DNA of 64,000 nucleotides, taken from assembly GCF_001586165.1 (NCBI RefSeq), contig NZ_CP014608.1, forward strand, positions 3,224,001 to 3,288,000, in the 5' to 3' direction. The stretch is from Obesumbacterium proteus. GTDB taxonomy: Bacteria; Pseudomonadota; Gammaproteobacteria; Enterobacterales; Enterobacteriaceae. Below the pieces are notes generated by a model. It had not been told where the DNA came from. It was given only the letters and a program-made list of their open reading frames with translations, and ran no database searches. The translations under genes were made by a program, and so were the position numbers. Numbering within the stretch: the stretch's first letter is position 1; each line of letters opens with the position of its first letter. Of this stretch, positions 1 through 8,365 are shown piece after piece.

Positions 1-2
1 CC

Positions 3-263
3 GATGTTCATTTTCGAACGAACTCTTTCGAGGCTATCAGAAGCCTCGTCGCCCAAGGAAAAGGCGTGACTATTTTATCGGATCTGGTTTATCGACCTTG
101 GTCTTTAGATGGACTTCGAGTTGTACGCAGAACTATTGATGACTGCATTACCTATATGGATGTTGGTGTTGTAAAAGCTAAGGCCGCTGTCCTGTCACCA
201 GACAGCAAGCGATTAGTTGATTTTCTACGCCAAAGGATCATGCGGCTTAGCGATGGGCAATGA
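3..263 (+). CDS. LysR-type transcriptional regulator, C-terminal part (5' truncated by window edge)
   Basis: The frame is open from the first full codon of the window to the stop at 261-263 and gives 86 residues. It reads like the end of a LysR effector-binding domain: a stretch about a region being read repeatedly at a given site (SFEAIRSLVAQGKGVTILSD), then a late beta strand and a closing helix rich in Arg/Leu. A GTG at 66 is an internal codon, not a start, because the homology-like text continues upstream. The DNA-binding half lies outside the window, so target and ligand cannot be judged. Assignment to the LysR family is by pattern only. Confidence 0.65.
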   Translation, partial: DVHFRTNSFEAIRSLVAQGKGVTILSDLVYRPWSLDGLRVVRRTIDDCITYMDVGVVKAKAAVLSPDSKRLVDFLRQRIMRLSDGQ

Positions 264-303
264 AACCATATCGGACAGCGAATATCAGTTTCTAAATGAG
301 GCG

Positions 304-465
304 TTAGTATCCTGCTGCTTTATTCGCCGCTTTAATTCTTGTGTCCATTGTAGAGCGGTTATGATCATCTGTTGCCTGCATAATGCCACCGGCGGCGCTG
401 ATCCAATCGCTGGCAGTACAACCTGATAAGATAAAAATAGCGGAAAGAAGCGTTGTTTTTAGCAT
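304..465 (-). CDS. small lipoprotein, 53 aa
   Basis: A 53-residue reading frame starts with ATG at 465 behind a GGGA ribosome-binding site and opens with MLKTTLLSAIFILSGCTAS. This is a signal peptide with lipobox LSGC, so Cys16 should be lipidated and the mature protein is about 38 residues. The mature part is polar and short (Asp, Arg, Lys, Asn) and ends in AGY. Ser follows at +3 after the Cys and there is no Asp at +2, so outer-membrane sorting by Lol is expected. No function recognised. It sits alone between the LysR fragment and the SDR gene; the short length means it is easily missed. Confidence 0.7.
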   Translation of the reverse strand: MLKTTLLSAIFILSGCTASDWISAAGGIMQATDDHNRSTMDTRIKAANKAAGY

Positions 466-790
466 GGTGAATCCCAACAAATATTGAAAATTTAGAGTAG
501 TTGTAAAAATCCCGCTGATGATATCACTGGTTATATAAATGTATTGCTCAGATAAGATGTTTTTTATGTTTGTTTTGGATTTGTTTAAATTATTGTACTG
601 ATATTAATTTCATTAAAATTAAAACCATGCTAGCTATTAACGCGCAAAGGATAAAAGTAAGGGAGATTAACTTGCGATGATCTCGTGGGTACACGGTATC
701 GGTTTGAATAAGAATGCTGGCCTCGAAGACGGAAGCCAGCGTTATAGTGGTAAGGCAAAATGTTAAAGTTTATCCGTAGCCTGCGATGTC
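466..790. other. intergenic region, AT-rich, with one hairpin
   Basis: No convincing gene. The part nearest 465 is AT-rich and should carry the promoter of the small lipoprotein. A hairpin with arms GCTGGC (716-721) and GCCAGC (735-740) lies downstream of the SDR gene and could end its transcript, although the T-run on the minus strand is weak. Confidence 0.4.
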
Positions 791-1570
791 TTAACCTGCG
801 TTACGGCCTGCCATGACGCCGCCATCAATATTCCATACGTCACCCGTTACCCAAGAGGCTTTATCTGATAGCAGGAACGTGACGGTTTCAGCGATATCAC
901 GCGGCGTGCCAACGCGACCAATTGGATGAAAACTGTTGAAGCTGTCCATGACTCCGTTTACTTCGTCTTTAGGTATGAACCCCTCATAGATTGGCGTTTG
1001 CACAACCGCAGGTGATACTGCATTAACGCGGATGCCACTTGCACCTAACTCAATAGCCATATTTTTAGTTAAGGCATGTAGCCCCGCTTTTGCCATCGAA
1101 TAAGCGGAAGAGGGTGTTGCACCAATCGCCTGCTGAGCCCACATCGAACCAATATTAACGATAGCGCCTTTAATATGAGCGGCTAACATGTTTTTCACGA
1201 CATCACGGGTAATGAAAAATAGAGATTTATTAATGCTCATATATTTATCGTAGTCATCTTCTTCATGCTCAATAAATGGCTTAGGGAAAAAGACACCAGC
1301 GGCATTGACGAGCAGGCTGATATCTTGATGTTCTAGATTAATCACCTGCCTAACATGCTGCATTCCTTTTGTGGTCATTAGGTCAGCTACGATAACGGTC
1401 ACTTTGCCTAAAGGGGCCAATGCCTGCAGTGCGGTTTCCGCTTTTGAAGGTTGGTTGCCCACTAAGACAACTTCACCACCTTGTTCCAACACAATGCGTG
1501 CTGATTCAAACCCCATACCGCTAGTGCCACCCACTACGAGAAGTTTTTTGCCTGCGAATGTTGCTGTCAT
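791..1570 (-). CDS. SDR-family NAD(P)-dependent oxidoreductase
   Basis: Classical short-chain dehydrogenase of 259 residues, the usual length for the family. Visible landmarks are the cofactor motif GGTSGMG (residues 14-20), NAAG (89-92), the catalytic Ser142, and the YxxxK pair Tyr157/Lys161. The C-terminal end has the typical WVTGDVWNIDGG stretch. It is cytosolic and should oxidise or reduce an alcohol/ketone, but the substrate cannot be read from the sequence. The ATG at 1570 has a good AGGAGA site. A LysR-type gene is divergently transcribed about 200 bp away, the usual arrangement for a regulator and its target, so it probably controls this gene (inference). Confidence 0.88.
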   Translation of the reverse strand: MTATFAGKKLLVVGGTSGMGFESARIVLEQGGEVVLVGNQPSKAETALQALAPLGKVTVIVADLMTTKGMQHVRQVINLEHQDISLLVNAAGVFFPKPFIEHEEDDYDKYMSINKSLFFITRDVVKNMLAAHIKGAIVNIGSMWAQQAIGATPSSAYSMAKAGLHALTKNMAIELGASGIRVNAVSPAVVQTPIYEGFIPKDEVNGVMDSFNSFHPIGRVGTPRDIAETVTFLLSDKASWVTGDVWNIDGGVMAGRNAG

Positions 1571-1771
1571 CTGTGTATCTCCTAACTAATGTTGAATCGG
1601 TAAAATTTAAGTAGCAAAACCATGTGGTTGCCGTATGTCGATAGACGTAGATTGCCTGTATTTGTGCGAGTAAACGAATCATAAGAATTGATTGAACAAG
1701 AAAGAAAAACTATCTCGTATGTGACTATCGAGCTAGGATTAGCCATGGGTTTACGCTAGGTAGGAAGTTTG

Positions 1772-2698
1772 ATGCGATCGCTTAGCCGATTAAAATGGTT
1801 ACAGGCATTTGAAGCCGCTGCACGGCATGGCAGTTTTACCGGTGCGGCAAATGAATTAGGGGTGACACCTGCGGCAATTGGGCAGTCGGTTCGCTCACTA
1901 GAAGAGTGGATAGGGCGACCATTGCTGACACGTAGTCGTTTCGGTAGCGAACGATTAGCGCTGATCGGTGAAGCTCAATCGGCTTTGGATGATATTACTC
2001 AGGGGTTAGATCGGCTTGAGATTGGTCTAAATAAGCTGCGAGGAAGTGCTGCTCGTTCAGTGGTGGTGATTACCGCGTCGCAGGTGCTGGTGATGAACTG
2101 GCTAATGCCGCGCTTAAATCGTTTTTCAGAACACCATGAAACTATTGATGTACGTCTTGACGTCGCTGACAGGCTGATCGACTTAACCCATGGCGAAGCC
2201 GATATCGGTATTCGCTGCGGGCCCGGTGGATGGCCTGGCGTGGTCGCAACATGGCTAATGGATGAAGAAATGGTGGCAGTGTGCAGCCCAACGCTGGTAC
2301 CTGCCGACGGTATCACTACGCTTGAGTGGTTTCTACAGCAGAAACTCATTCAAGACGATACCCCGCACCCAGGAGCAAACGCGCCGACTTGGGAGAGTGT
2401 ATTAACACAGCTCGGTGAGCCAAACAGCAAACAGGGACGGTTGCATATTAACTCGACGGCGGCGGTTATTCTTGCCGCAATGGGGGGACGAGGGATCACA
2501 TTAGTTCGTAAAGCGTTGGTTCAACAAGATTTAGATCTTGGACATCTAGTTCAGCTATTTCCCGAGTATGCGTGGCCGATTAACTGGTCATATTATCTGG
2601 TATGTTCTGCGGCGTCGTTGAAACGCACTGAAGTTCGCGCATTCTATGATTGGGTATTAGAAGATGTAGGAAAGGGATACAATCCCTTTGGCGCGTAA
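1772..2698 (+). CDS. LysR-type transcriptional regulator (GcvA-like)
   Basis: About 308 residues, normal LysR size. The N-terminal winged helix-turn-helix is clear: WLQAFEAAARHGSFTGAA followed by ELGVTPAAIGQSVRSLE. A LysR substrate-binding domain follows. The overall style (LxWLxAFEAAARxxSFxxAA, later GEADIGIRCGPG) is that of the GcvA/AmpR group. A TTG at 1769 immediately precedes the ATG at 1772; I chose the ATG because AGGAAG at 1762-1767 is better spaced from it. It is divergent from the SDR gene at 791-1570 and most likely regulates it and itself from the shared 200-bp region. Ligand unknown. Confidence 0.88.
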   Translation: MRSLSRLKWLQAFEAAARHGSFTGAANELGVTPAAIGQSVRSLEEWIGRPLLTRSRFGSERLALIGEAQSALDDITQGLDRLEIGLNKLRGSAARSVVVITASQVLVMNWLMPRLNRFSEHHETIDVRLDVADRLIDLTHGEADIGIRCGPGGWPGVVATWLMDEEMVAVCSPTLVPADGITTLEWFLQQKLIQDDTPHPGANAPTWESVLTQLGEPNSKQGRLHINSTAAVILAAMGGRGITLVRKALVQQDLDLGHLVQLFPEYAWPINWSYYLVCSAASLKRTEVRAFYDWVLEDVGKGYNPFGA

Positions 2699-2844
2699 AG
2701 CTATCATGATCGTCATTGAACCGAAAACTAGCATGGCTGAAAGCCGATATATCCCCGGTAGAACTGAAAAATTTGCTGGCTAATTGGCATTTTCCACCCA
2801 TATTACTCTGTATAGTCTAACTCCGTTCCTGAACTGGAGATGCG

Positions 2845-2973
2845 ATGAGGCTACTCAGAGAGATAATGCGCAGTAGATTAGTTGGGTTTATTGTCGGACT
2901 GCTTGCAACAATTGCTTTTGGGTCGAGTTACATTGAAACGGAAGAAGAGGCTGAGAAATTTACACGTGATTAA
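2845..2973 (+). CDS. small single-pass membrane protein, 42 aa
   Basis: A 42-residue frame with ATG at 2845 and a GGAGA site at 2836-2840. The N-terminus is basic (MRLLREIMRSR), followed by one hydrophobic segment LVGFIVGLLATIAFGSS and an acidic tail with ETEEEAEKF. The charge pattern predicts an inner-membrane protein with the N-terminus in the cytoplasm. A strong hairpin follows at once. No family recognised; it could be a regulatory microprotein, but that is a guess. Confidence 0.6.
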   Translation: MRLLREIMRSRLVGFIVGLLATIAFGSSYIETEEEAEKFTRD

Positions 2974-2990
2974 TTGTTATTCTAGTTAGA

Positions 2991-3010
2991 AGGCCACCAA
3001 ACGGTGGCCT
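2991..3010. terminator. hairpin terminator between small genes
   Basis: Perfect 8-bp arms AGGCCACC and GGTGGCCT separated by AAAC, followed by TTTAT on the plus strand. It lies 17 bp after the 42-aa membrane protein and 27 bp before the end of the minus-strand lipoprotein, so it may serve both. Confidence 0.7.
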
Positions 3011-3037
3011 TTATCATTTATGCGTTCAAACATGCCA

Positions 3038-3205
3038 CTAATACATGCTCGGAACAATGGAATGACCACAGGTGCTGTCCGCATTAGCGTCTGGGTTTTG
3101 ACAGGTTTGTTCGCTATTTTGATCGTCAGTGGCTTTCTGATGATGATATCCACCAGAGCACCCAGCAAGCATCAGAATAAATAAAACAGATAAAGTCTTG
3201 CGCAT
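3038..3205 (-). CDS. small lipoprotein, 55 aa
   Basis: The ATG at 3205 has a GAGG site. The product begins MRKTLSVLFILMLAGCSGGY, a textbook lipoprotein signal with lipobox LAGC and lipidation at Cys16. The mature peptide of 40 residues is His-, Gln- and Asp-rich and has two more cysteines, in QTCQN and STCGH. These are 15 residues apart and could form a disulfide in the periplasm. No family recognised. An overlapping 60-residue frame on the same strand has neither signal nor ribosome site and was rejected in favour of this one. Confidence 0.72.
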   Translation of the reverse strand: MRKTLSVLFILMLAGCSGGYHHQKATDDQNSEQTCQNPDANADSTCGHSIVPSMY

Positions 3206-3279
3206 AAGAACCTCAATTCTTAGTCAGTTATTGTTTATCCTGAAAGTCTAGTGCATGACAGCGTTTTGTGTAGCGTCCG

Positions 3280-3723
3280 TTAACCTAGCATTTTGTTGTA
3301 AACAAAGAACTGAGTATCTTTAACGTAACCTTCTTTTTCATATAAGGCCTGAGCTTTCACGTTATCAGTTGCAGTGCTGAGCATGATGAAGGCGGAATCT
3401 GTCTCTTTAGCCAATTGATCGGCGCGAGCGATCAGTTGTTGTGCAACCCCAGACTTTCTGGCTTCAGGTGCAACATACAGGTCATAAAGCAGCCAAATAC
3501 GCTTCATTTCTAATGAGCAAAACAGCGGATACAGCTGTGTGAATCCAACAGGGACGCCATCTTTTTCAACAAAATAAATGACGGATTCATGATTGGTGAT
3601 CCTGTCGGTCAGGAATTTCTCTGCTTTTTCAGCGGATTCAGGGACTTGATAGAATGCTCGGTAGCCTAAGTAAAGCGGAAGAATTTTCTTAACGTCTTGA
3701 AGTTGAGCCGTAAATAGTTTCAT
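3280..3723 (-). CDS. GNAT-family N-acetyltransferase
   Basis: A 147-residue single-domain GNAT protein. The central strand-loop-helix reads LLYDLYVAPEARKSGVAQQLI, containing the acetyl-CoA pyrophosphate loop (R/Q-x-x-G-x-A type, here RKSGVA). A later conserved AQALYEKEGYVKD matches GNAT motif B, where the final Tyr is often catalytic. Acetyl-CoA should be the donor; the acceptor cannot be inferred. ATG at 3723 with a GAGG site. Stand-alone gene; the neighbours give no hint of a pathway. Confidence 0.88.
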   Translation of the reverse strand: MKLFTAQLQDVKKILPLYLGYRAFYQVPESAEKAEKFLTDRITNHESVIYFVEKDGVPVGFTQLYPLFCSLEMKRIWLLYDLYVAPEARKSGVAQQLIARADQLAKETDSAFIMLSTATDNVKAQALYEKEGYVKDTQFFVYNKMLG

Positions 3724-3997
3724 TGTGTTGTTACCTCTATATGTGTGATGAAAAGCATAGCGCTAATAAGCAATTTATGAGAGTGATAGTCAGTATGGAT
3801 AATTTTGCTAAGTTTCAGGGAAGATTTTTATGTAAATAAAACTGAACATTGGCGTTCAGCGGTATCTTCGTAAAACAAAGACGGTAACGGTCGAAGACTT
3901 CAGCGCAAAAGCAGTCTTACCTGTTAATTCTACGAATAAAATACGCAGTAAATTTCCCACCAATCGTCCATAAAACATCTACGCTTGATGAGATGTA

Positions 3998-5497
3998 ATG
4001 TGTAAAACGTTAGCGATCCTAATCTCAGACAGTATGGATGATAAAATGGTGACAGCGACAATCTTACAGAGCAAAGGTGAATCCCCAGAGACGGTTTCAC
4101 TCGAACAGATCTACCGGCGTGCTGATTGGCTGATGTTTTTATTAGTCTGGGGGTTATTTGCTATTGCGCTTGGCGTGGGCTGGTATTACGAGCATACGTC
4201 TACTGCGGTAATTGCGGGGCTAATATTGGTGCTCAGTTCAACGCTGATAAAGATGCTGTTTCCAGGAAAATTAATTACCCGATTGTTTTATGCTTTTACG
4301 CTATTAGGATTCGCAGCTTTATTGATCCAATTAGGAGAGGGTGAAACAGAATTTCATTTCTCAGTTTTTGTTCTGCTGTCAGCGCTGTTAGCCTACCGAG
4401 ATTATCGACCTTTGCTGATGGGCGCGCTCACCGCGGCGTTACATCATCTCCTGTTTAACTATTTACAGGAAAACGATCTCTATGGGATCGTCTGCTTTAT
4501 GCATCCTGGATTTCATATGGTTATTTTTCACGCGTTATTTGTGGTGGCGCAAACGGCTATATTGATTTATATGGCGGTACACATGGCGCGTGATGCGCGC
4601 TCAGCCAGCGAAGTGGCGCAATTGGCGTCGCATATTAATCGAGAAGCGGGCTGTTTGACGTTGGATCGTGAGGAGCACCCAAGCCATTCAGCTTTCGCTC
4701 GCACTTTCAGCTCTACGCTGAAAACAATGCGTAATACGCTTGGTCAGGTGAACCACGGGATTGCGATGGTACAAGGTGGCGCAGAAAGCATTCTGCTGCA
4801 AAATTCGGCATTATCACAACGGACAGATGAACAAGCATCGGCGCTCGCAGTGGTCGCCAGTGCAATGGCACAGCTGACCTCAGTGTCTGCGCATACCAGT
4901 GAAAAAGCGCTGCTAGCACAGGAACTCGCACTGCAAGCTTCCAATGTCGCGATTCGTGGCGACGAAAATATTGCCGCAACAATTCAAACCATGGCGCAAA
5001 TTAGAGAAGAGTCTGTGCGCATCAGCAATATTCTAGAAATTATTGACGGTATTGCTTTCCAAACCAATATCCTTTCACTTAATGCGTCCGTGGAGGCTGC
5101 GCGTGCCGGTGTTCATGGCAAAGGATTTTCGGTAGTGGCGACAGAGGTCAGAGTGCTGGCTCAGCGCTGTGAAAATGCGGCTAAAGAAATACGCCAATTA
5201 ATCGCAGTATCTGTGAGCTGTACTCAAACCGGATCGCGGCAGGTGAGCGCCGCTGGAGTAACGATGCAGGAAGTGATGAGCTCGATTACGCATTTGTCAC
5301 AGTTGGTTGATGAGTTATCGGAAATGAGCGTTCAGCAACGGGTTAGCATTGCACAAATGCATGAAAGCATTGCTCAAATTGATAACAGCGTGCAGGAAAA
5401 CGTCAGCCATGTGGCTGAAACGGTGAGAGTCGCTCAACAGCAAGGGCATCAGGCGGATGCACTCAAGCAGGCGATCTCAGTATTTCGTTTGGCGTGA
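3998..5497 (+). CDS. methyl-accepting chemotaxis protein with polytopic sensor, no HAMP
   Basis: Length 499 residues from the first ATG; an in-frame ATG at 4034 (MDDKM) is equally possible because neither has a good ribosome site. Residues about 40-200 form roughly six hydrophobic segments with no periplasmic loop long enough for a 4HB or Cache sensor. The rest is the cytoplasmic signalling domain; its hairpin tip DGIAFQTNILSLNASVEAAR is nearly canonical and should contact CheA/CheW. A HAMP domain is not evident, and the C-terminus (VFRLA) lacks the NWETF pentapeptide that tethers CheR/CheB. A membrane-embedded sensor (energy, lipid or light-like cue) is an inference. Confidence 0.88.
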   Translation: MCKTLAILISDSMDDKMVTATILQSKGESPETVSLEQIYRRADWLMFLLVWGLFAIALGVGWYYEHTSTAVIAGLILVLSSTLIKMLFPGKLITRLFYAFTLLGFAALLIQLGEGETEFHFSVFVLLSALLAYRDYRPLLMGALTAALHHLLFNYLQENDLYGIVCFMHPGFHMVIFHALFVVAQTAILIYMAVHMARDARSASEVAQLASHINREAGCLTLDREEHPSHSAFARTFSSTLKTMRNTLGQVNHGIAMVQGGAESILLQNSALSQRTDEQASALAVVASAMAQLTSVSAHTSEKALLAQELALQASNVAIRGDENIAATIQTMAQIREESVRISNILEIIDGIAFQTNILSLNASVEAARAGVHGKGFSVVATEVRVLAQRCENAAKEIRQLIAVSVSCTQTGSRQVSAAGVTMQEVMSSITHLSQLVDELSEMSVQQRVSIAQMHESIAQIDNSVQENVSHVAETVRVAQQQGHQADALKQAISVFRLA

Positions 5498-5498
5498 T

Positions 5499-5526
5499 GT
5501 CTGGGTGTATTTCTAGGCACCCAGAC
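5499..5526. terminator. hairpin between convergent genes
   Basis: Perfect 9-bp arms GTCTGGGTG (5499-5507) and CACCCAGAC (5518-5526) directly after the chemoreceptor stop and just before the end of the convergent LysR gene. The T-run is poor on both sides, so efficiency is uncertain. Confidence 0.5.
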
Positions 5527-5533
5527 GCAGCAT

Positions 5534-6469
5534 TTATTTCTTATCCACGCCTTGTCGTAGCTGCATAATCGTAGCCAGAAGTTGAGAAAACCCCGGTGAG
5601 TCAGCAACATGCTTGTTATATAGAACGTAAAACGTGACGGGCTCGATCGGAATATCGATATCAATCTGGCGGATATGAGGACAGTGGTTTTCATTTAACA
5701 AAGAAGTAGGGACAAGGCCAATAGATTCGGTGCTTTTGATAATGCTTAAAATAGCCATAACGGAATCACTGGAGAAGATAAAATTTCGTTCTTTAAACAA
5801 GCGTGAAAGCTCAACTTGGCGTCGCATGATGTAAGGAATCGCCGAGTTTAAGCCACAAAAACGCTCGGTATATAGCTGTGTAATATCGACTTTGCCTTGG
5901 AGGCGCGGGTGTTCTGTGCTGCATACTAATGTGAGCGTTTCGGAAGAAAACTCTGTAGAAATCACAGAATGACTGGCGGTAGGGTGAAGATCGAAAATAA
6001 GATCGGCTTGGCGATTAATTAGCAGCTCGTCAACATGGGTACTTTCAGTCAGCGTGTGGTGCACGATTTCAACGTTAGGTGACTGGTGTTGTAATAAATT
6101 AATCAGTTTTGGCAGGTAGTATGTCGCCATGAACTGTGACGCATAAATAATAAACTTTCTTTTTTTAAGTGGATCAACGCGGCTATTCAAAGAGAAATCA
6201 ACTAAACGCATGATTTCAGCCAGTTGCTCATGGATTTTTAAACACTCGAGAGTAGGTTGTAGCGCGTTCCCATGCCGAATAAAGAGAATATCTTGGTAGT
6301 GATTACGTATTTTTTGTAATGATTGGCTAACCGCAGAAGGTGATATGTTCAGCGTTTTTGCGGCTAAGCTCACGCTCTTACAGCTAAAAATAGCTTCAAA
6401 AACAGTGATTAAATTCAAATCTATGCTACGCACTCGTTTGAGGATTTGTTTTTCATTAATATTGCTCAT
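5534..6469 (-). CDS. LysR-type transcriptional regulator (LeuO/NodD-like group)
   Basis: A 311-residue regulator with the helix-turn-helix near residues 16-60: RSIDLNLITVFEAIFSCKSV then AAKTLNISPSAVSQSLQKIR. The leading RSIDLNLI and the FIRHGNALQPT loop are typical of the LeuO/NodD/YbeF group. The effector-binding domain is complete. ATG at 6469 with a GGGAT site. There is no divergent structural gene upstream, only an AT-rich stretch, so the target is unclear; the emrE-type gene just upstream reads the same way and is not an obvious partner. Confidence 0.87.
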   Translation of the reverse strand: MSNINEKQILKRVRSIDLNLITVFEAIFSCKSVSLAAKTLNISPSAVSQSLQKIRNHYQDILFIRHGNALQPTLECLKIHEQLAEIMRLVDFSLNSRVDPLKKRKFIIYASQFMATYYLPKLINLLQHQSPNVEIVHHTLTESTHVDELLINRQADLIFDLHPTASHSVISTEFSSETLTLVCSTEHPRLQGKVDITQLYTERFCGLNSAIPYIMRRQVELSRLFKERNFIFSSDSVMAILSIIKSTESIGLVPTSLLNENHCPHIRQIDIDIPIEPVTFYVLYNKHVADSPGFSQLLATIMQLRQGVDKK

Positions 6470-6751
6470 TTCGTATCCCTAAACGCTCGATTTTGTGTGG
6501 GGCATAGTGATGAAGAATTTCACTCTGAATCTGTTTTTATATATGACAGATTAAATAAAACTACAAGATAAAACTAACAGATTAAATGATTTTAAGATAA
6601 AAACATAAAGGAGAGATAAGCAAAAGATAATGAAAGAAAAAGATTGTGAAGGGATGTAAATGTGTATGTTTGAATGGGGTCTTATTGTCATGCAAATAAT
6701 ACTATTTTTACAACCAGTAATGAATAAATAAAACACTGGTTGTAAAGAATA

Positions 6752-7099
6752 TTAGTGCGATACCGAATGAGAAAATATATTAATGATCAGCACACCGGCA
6801 ATAATAAATCCCAGCCCGATCATTGCAGGCAAATCGAGAGTTTGTTTGAACAAAACATAGTTTGCGCCCGCAATAAGTACAATCCCCAAGCAGCTCCATA
6901 TCGCATAAGCAATCCCAACGGGCATAGTACGCGTTGCAATAGATAGCATATAAAATGCAACCGCATAAAGGAGTGCCATGGTAATGGTGAGTGCAGGGCG
7001 AGTAAATTCTTTGGTGTGCGGAAGAATAGATGTGGCTATGACTTCGCAAATAATAGCAAAAGCTAAAGCACCATAGGTGATCAACGCGGGAGACATCAT
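6752..7099 (-). CDS. emrE: small multidrug resistance (SMR) efflux protein, EmrE-type
   Basis: A 115-residue, four-helix inner-membrane proton/drug antiporter. The essential glutamate of helix 1 is Glu19 (CEVIAT; Glu14 in E. coli EmrE). The helix-3 signature GIAYAIWSCLGIVLI with the conserved Trp and the end DLPAMIGLGFIIAGVLIIN are nearly those of E. coli EmrE (from memory). It should work as an antiparallel dimer exporting quaternary cationic compounds; some relatives export guanidinium (Gdx), but GIAYAIW favours the EmrE side. Start: the first of two consecutive ATGs, spaced well from AAGGA. Confidence 0.85.
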   Translation of the reverse strand: MMSPALITYGALAFAIICEVIATSILPHTKEFTRPALTITMALLYAVAFYMLSIATRTMPVGIAYAIWSCLGIVLIAGANYVLFKQTLDLPAMIGLGFIIAGVLIINIFSHSVSH

Positions 7100-7155
7100 A
7101 AATCCTTACAGATAAAAGGGACTAATACCTTGTTGCCTCTATTATACGGCAAGGA

Positions 7156-7296
7156 TCATCGACTGAAAAATGATTCAATATGATGAAATAAAAAGGCCGG
7201 GAGTCTGTTGGCTTCGTTGATATCGAAAATGAATGCGGTCCATACAGCAAGTAAAATGACGACAAGACCGGTCATTGTGTTGATCAAGAATCGCAT
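7156..7296 (-). CDS. small membrane protein, 46 aa
   Basis: A 46-residue frame with ATG at 7296 and an AGGA site. It begins with a hydrophobic helix (LINTMTGLVVILLAVWTAFIF) and continues with a polar, partly aromatic tail ending in FFSR. One transmembrane segment is expected. It lies just upstream of and parallel to emrE but about 60 bp apart, so co-transcription is possible. No known family recognised. Confidence 0.6.
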   Translation of the reverse strand: MRFLINTMTGLVVILLAVWTAFIFDINEANRLPAFLFHHIESFFSR

Positions 7297-7475
7297 AAAT
7301 TTTCCTGCCACGAAAATGTTGAATACACCTTACATATCTTAGCAAGGCAAGTTCAACCTATCTTCAACAATCGCCATTTTATACAGGATGTTAGTGCTGA
7401 TTTTTACGAGAAAATTTCTATCCACCGTAAGGCGGCGAGATAGTCAGACTCAAGTATTTGTTGCGTAAGATGGTT

Positions 7476-7655
7476 CTAAATAGACGAAATTTTATGCCGT
7501 TTGCGATTGAAGCTGTAATGACAATGCGGGCAGTGCATCATTATGCTGTCTTCAATCTTGAATTCATCAAAGCGGCCTTTGTGATTGCATTCCTGACAAA
7601 TAACAAACGCCTGTTTACTTTTAAATATATCGAGAACCTTAGTCATTAAGGCCAT
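7476..7655 (-). CDS. small zinc-ribbon-like protein, 59 aa
   Basis: Two CxxC pairs, CQEC and CPHC, 20 residues apart, form a likely zinc ribbon; the sequence is otherwise basic at the C-terminus (NRKRHK). I chose the ATG at 7655 because AGGTGG sits about 6 bp upstream; a GTG at 7664 overlaps that site and is unlikely. The protein should be cytosolic and could bind nucleic acid or a protein partner. No function is known to me. Confidence 0.62.
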   Translation of the reverse strand: MALMTKVLDIFKSKQAFVICQECNHKGRFDEFKIEDSIMMHCPHCHYSFNRKRHKISSI

Positions 7656-7918
7656 ACATACCACCTTTTATAGTAGCCTGTAGCATACCATATCTACCTT
7701 TTTAGCTCTTGGTGTTTTGTTCCATAGGTTGCTTATTTTTTAGAGTAAATTTGTGCTCTGTAGGGGTAAAGTCCGAGTCTTTTAGCACGAAATGCACCAG
7801 ATGAAAAATGAAGGTAATTAGAATACGTCTCATCAGAAATGGAATTCACATAAAAGAATAAATCTGAAAGCAATGTGAGCATGTCTACCCTGAAATTTTT
7901 AACAGTAAGGAAAAGGAC

Positions 7919-8335
7919 ATGAGTCTGATAAATCATCCATTGTATGACTTGAGCACCATGCCAGTGGTTCACATTAGCGCTGAGTTCATGCGCTTTTCTG
8001 GAGCCGAGTGGGTACAACAAACAGAACGACTGTTGGCGAAAAAATGTGCGTTTACATTGATTTATCCTGAGCTGCATTTCCCACTAGAAAAGAATGAAGC
8101 AAAACAGGTAGAAAATGAAGACGCGCGAGAAGCGAGAACGGTTATTGCCAAATGGCTGAGAAAACATCGAGACGAGTTTTCGACATATTGCAAAGCAATT
8201 ATACTGTGTTCAGCAAACAAAGGATGTACAGATAATCTCAGGCAGGGATTAGAGCGGATGTATGGCGTATCGATCATGGAATCAACAGCAGAGCAGGCGA
8301 CTCAACTCGCTAAAGAAATTATGAGCGCCAGCTAA
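7919..8335 (+). CDS. hypothetical cytosolic protein, 138 aa, paired with an AraC regulator
   Basis: No family recognised. The ATG at 7919 has a clear AAGGAAAAGG site. The protein looks globular and soluble: alternating strands (PVVHISAEFMRF, AFTLIYPEL, AIILCSANKGC) and helices, with no signal peptide. The pattern resembles a small alpha/beta fold such as a STAS-like domain, but this is only an impression. The AraC gene begins 30 bp downstream on the same strand, which suggests an operon and a possible role as modulator or target of that regulator. Confidence 0.7.
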   Translation: MSLINHPLYDLSTMPVVHISAEFMRFSGAEWVQQTERLLAKKCAFTLIYPELHFPLEKNEAKQVENEDAREARTVIAKWLRKHRDEFSTYCKAIILCSANKGCTDNLRQGLERMYGVSIMESTAEQATQLAKEIMSAS

Positions 8336-8365
8336 GGGCTGAGCGCTCACCGATAGAGGTTATAC

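Noticed and set aside
217..426. 69-codon plus-strand frame
   Set aside because: Overlaps both the LysR end and the minus-strand lipoprotein, which has a lipobox and ribosome site.
2986..3168. 60-codon minus-strand frame
   Set aside because: Out of frame with the lipoprotein at 3038-3205 and without a ribosome site or domain signal.
6551..6736. 61-codon minus-strand frame with hydrophobic residues
   Set aside because: Sits in an AT-rich stretch; its composition reflects base bias (Ile, Phe, Ser) and no ribosome site is seen.
7733..8077. 114-codon minus-strand frame
   Set aside because: Runs against the well-supported plus-strand gene at 7919 and shows no motif.
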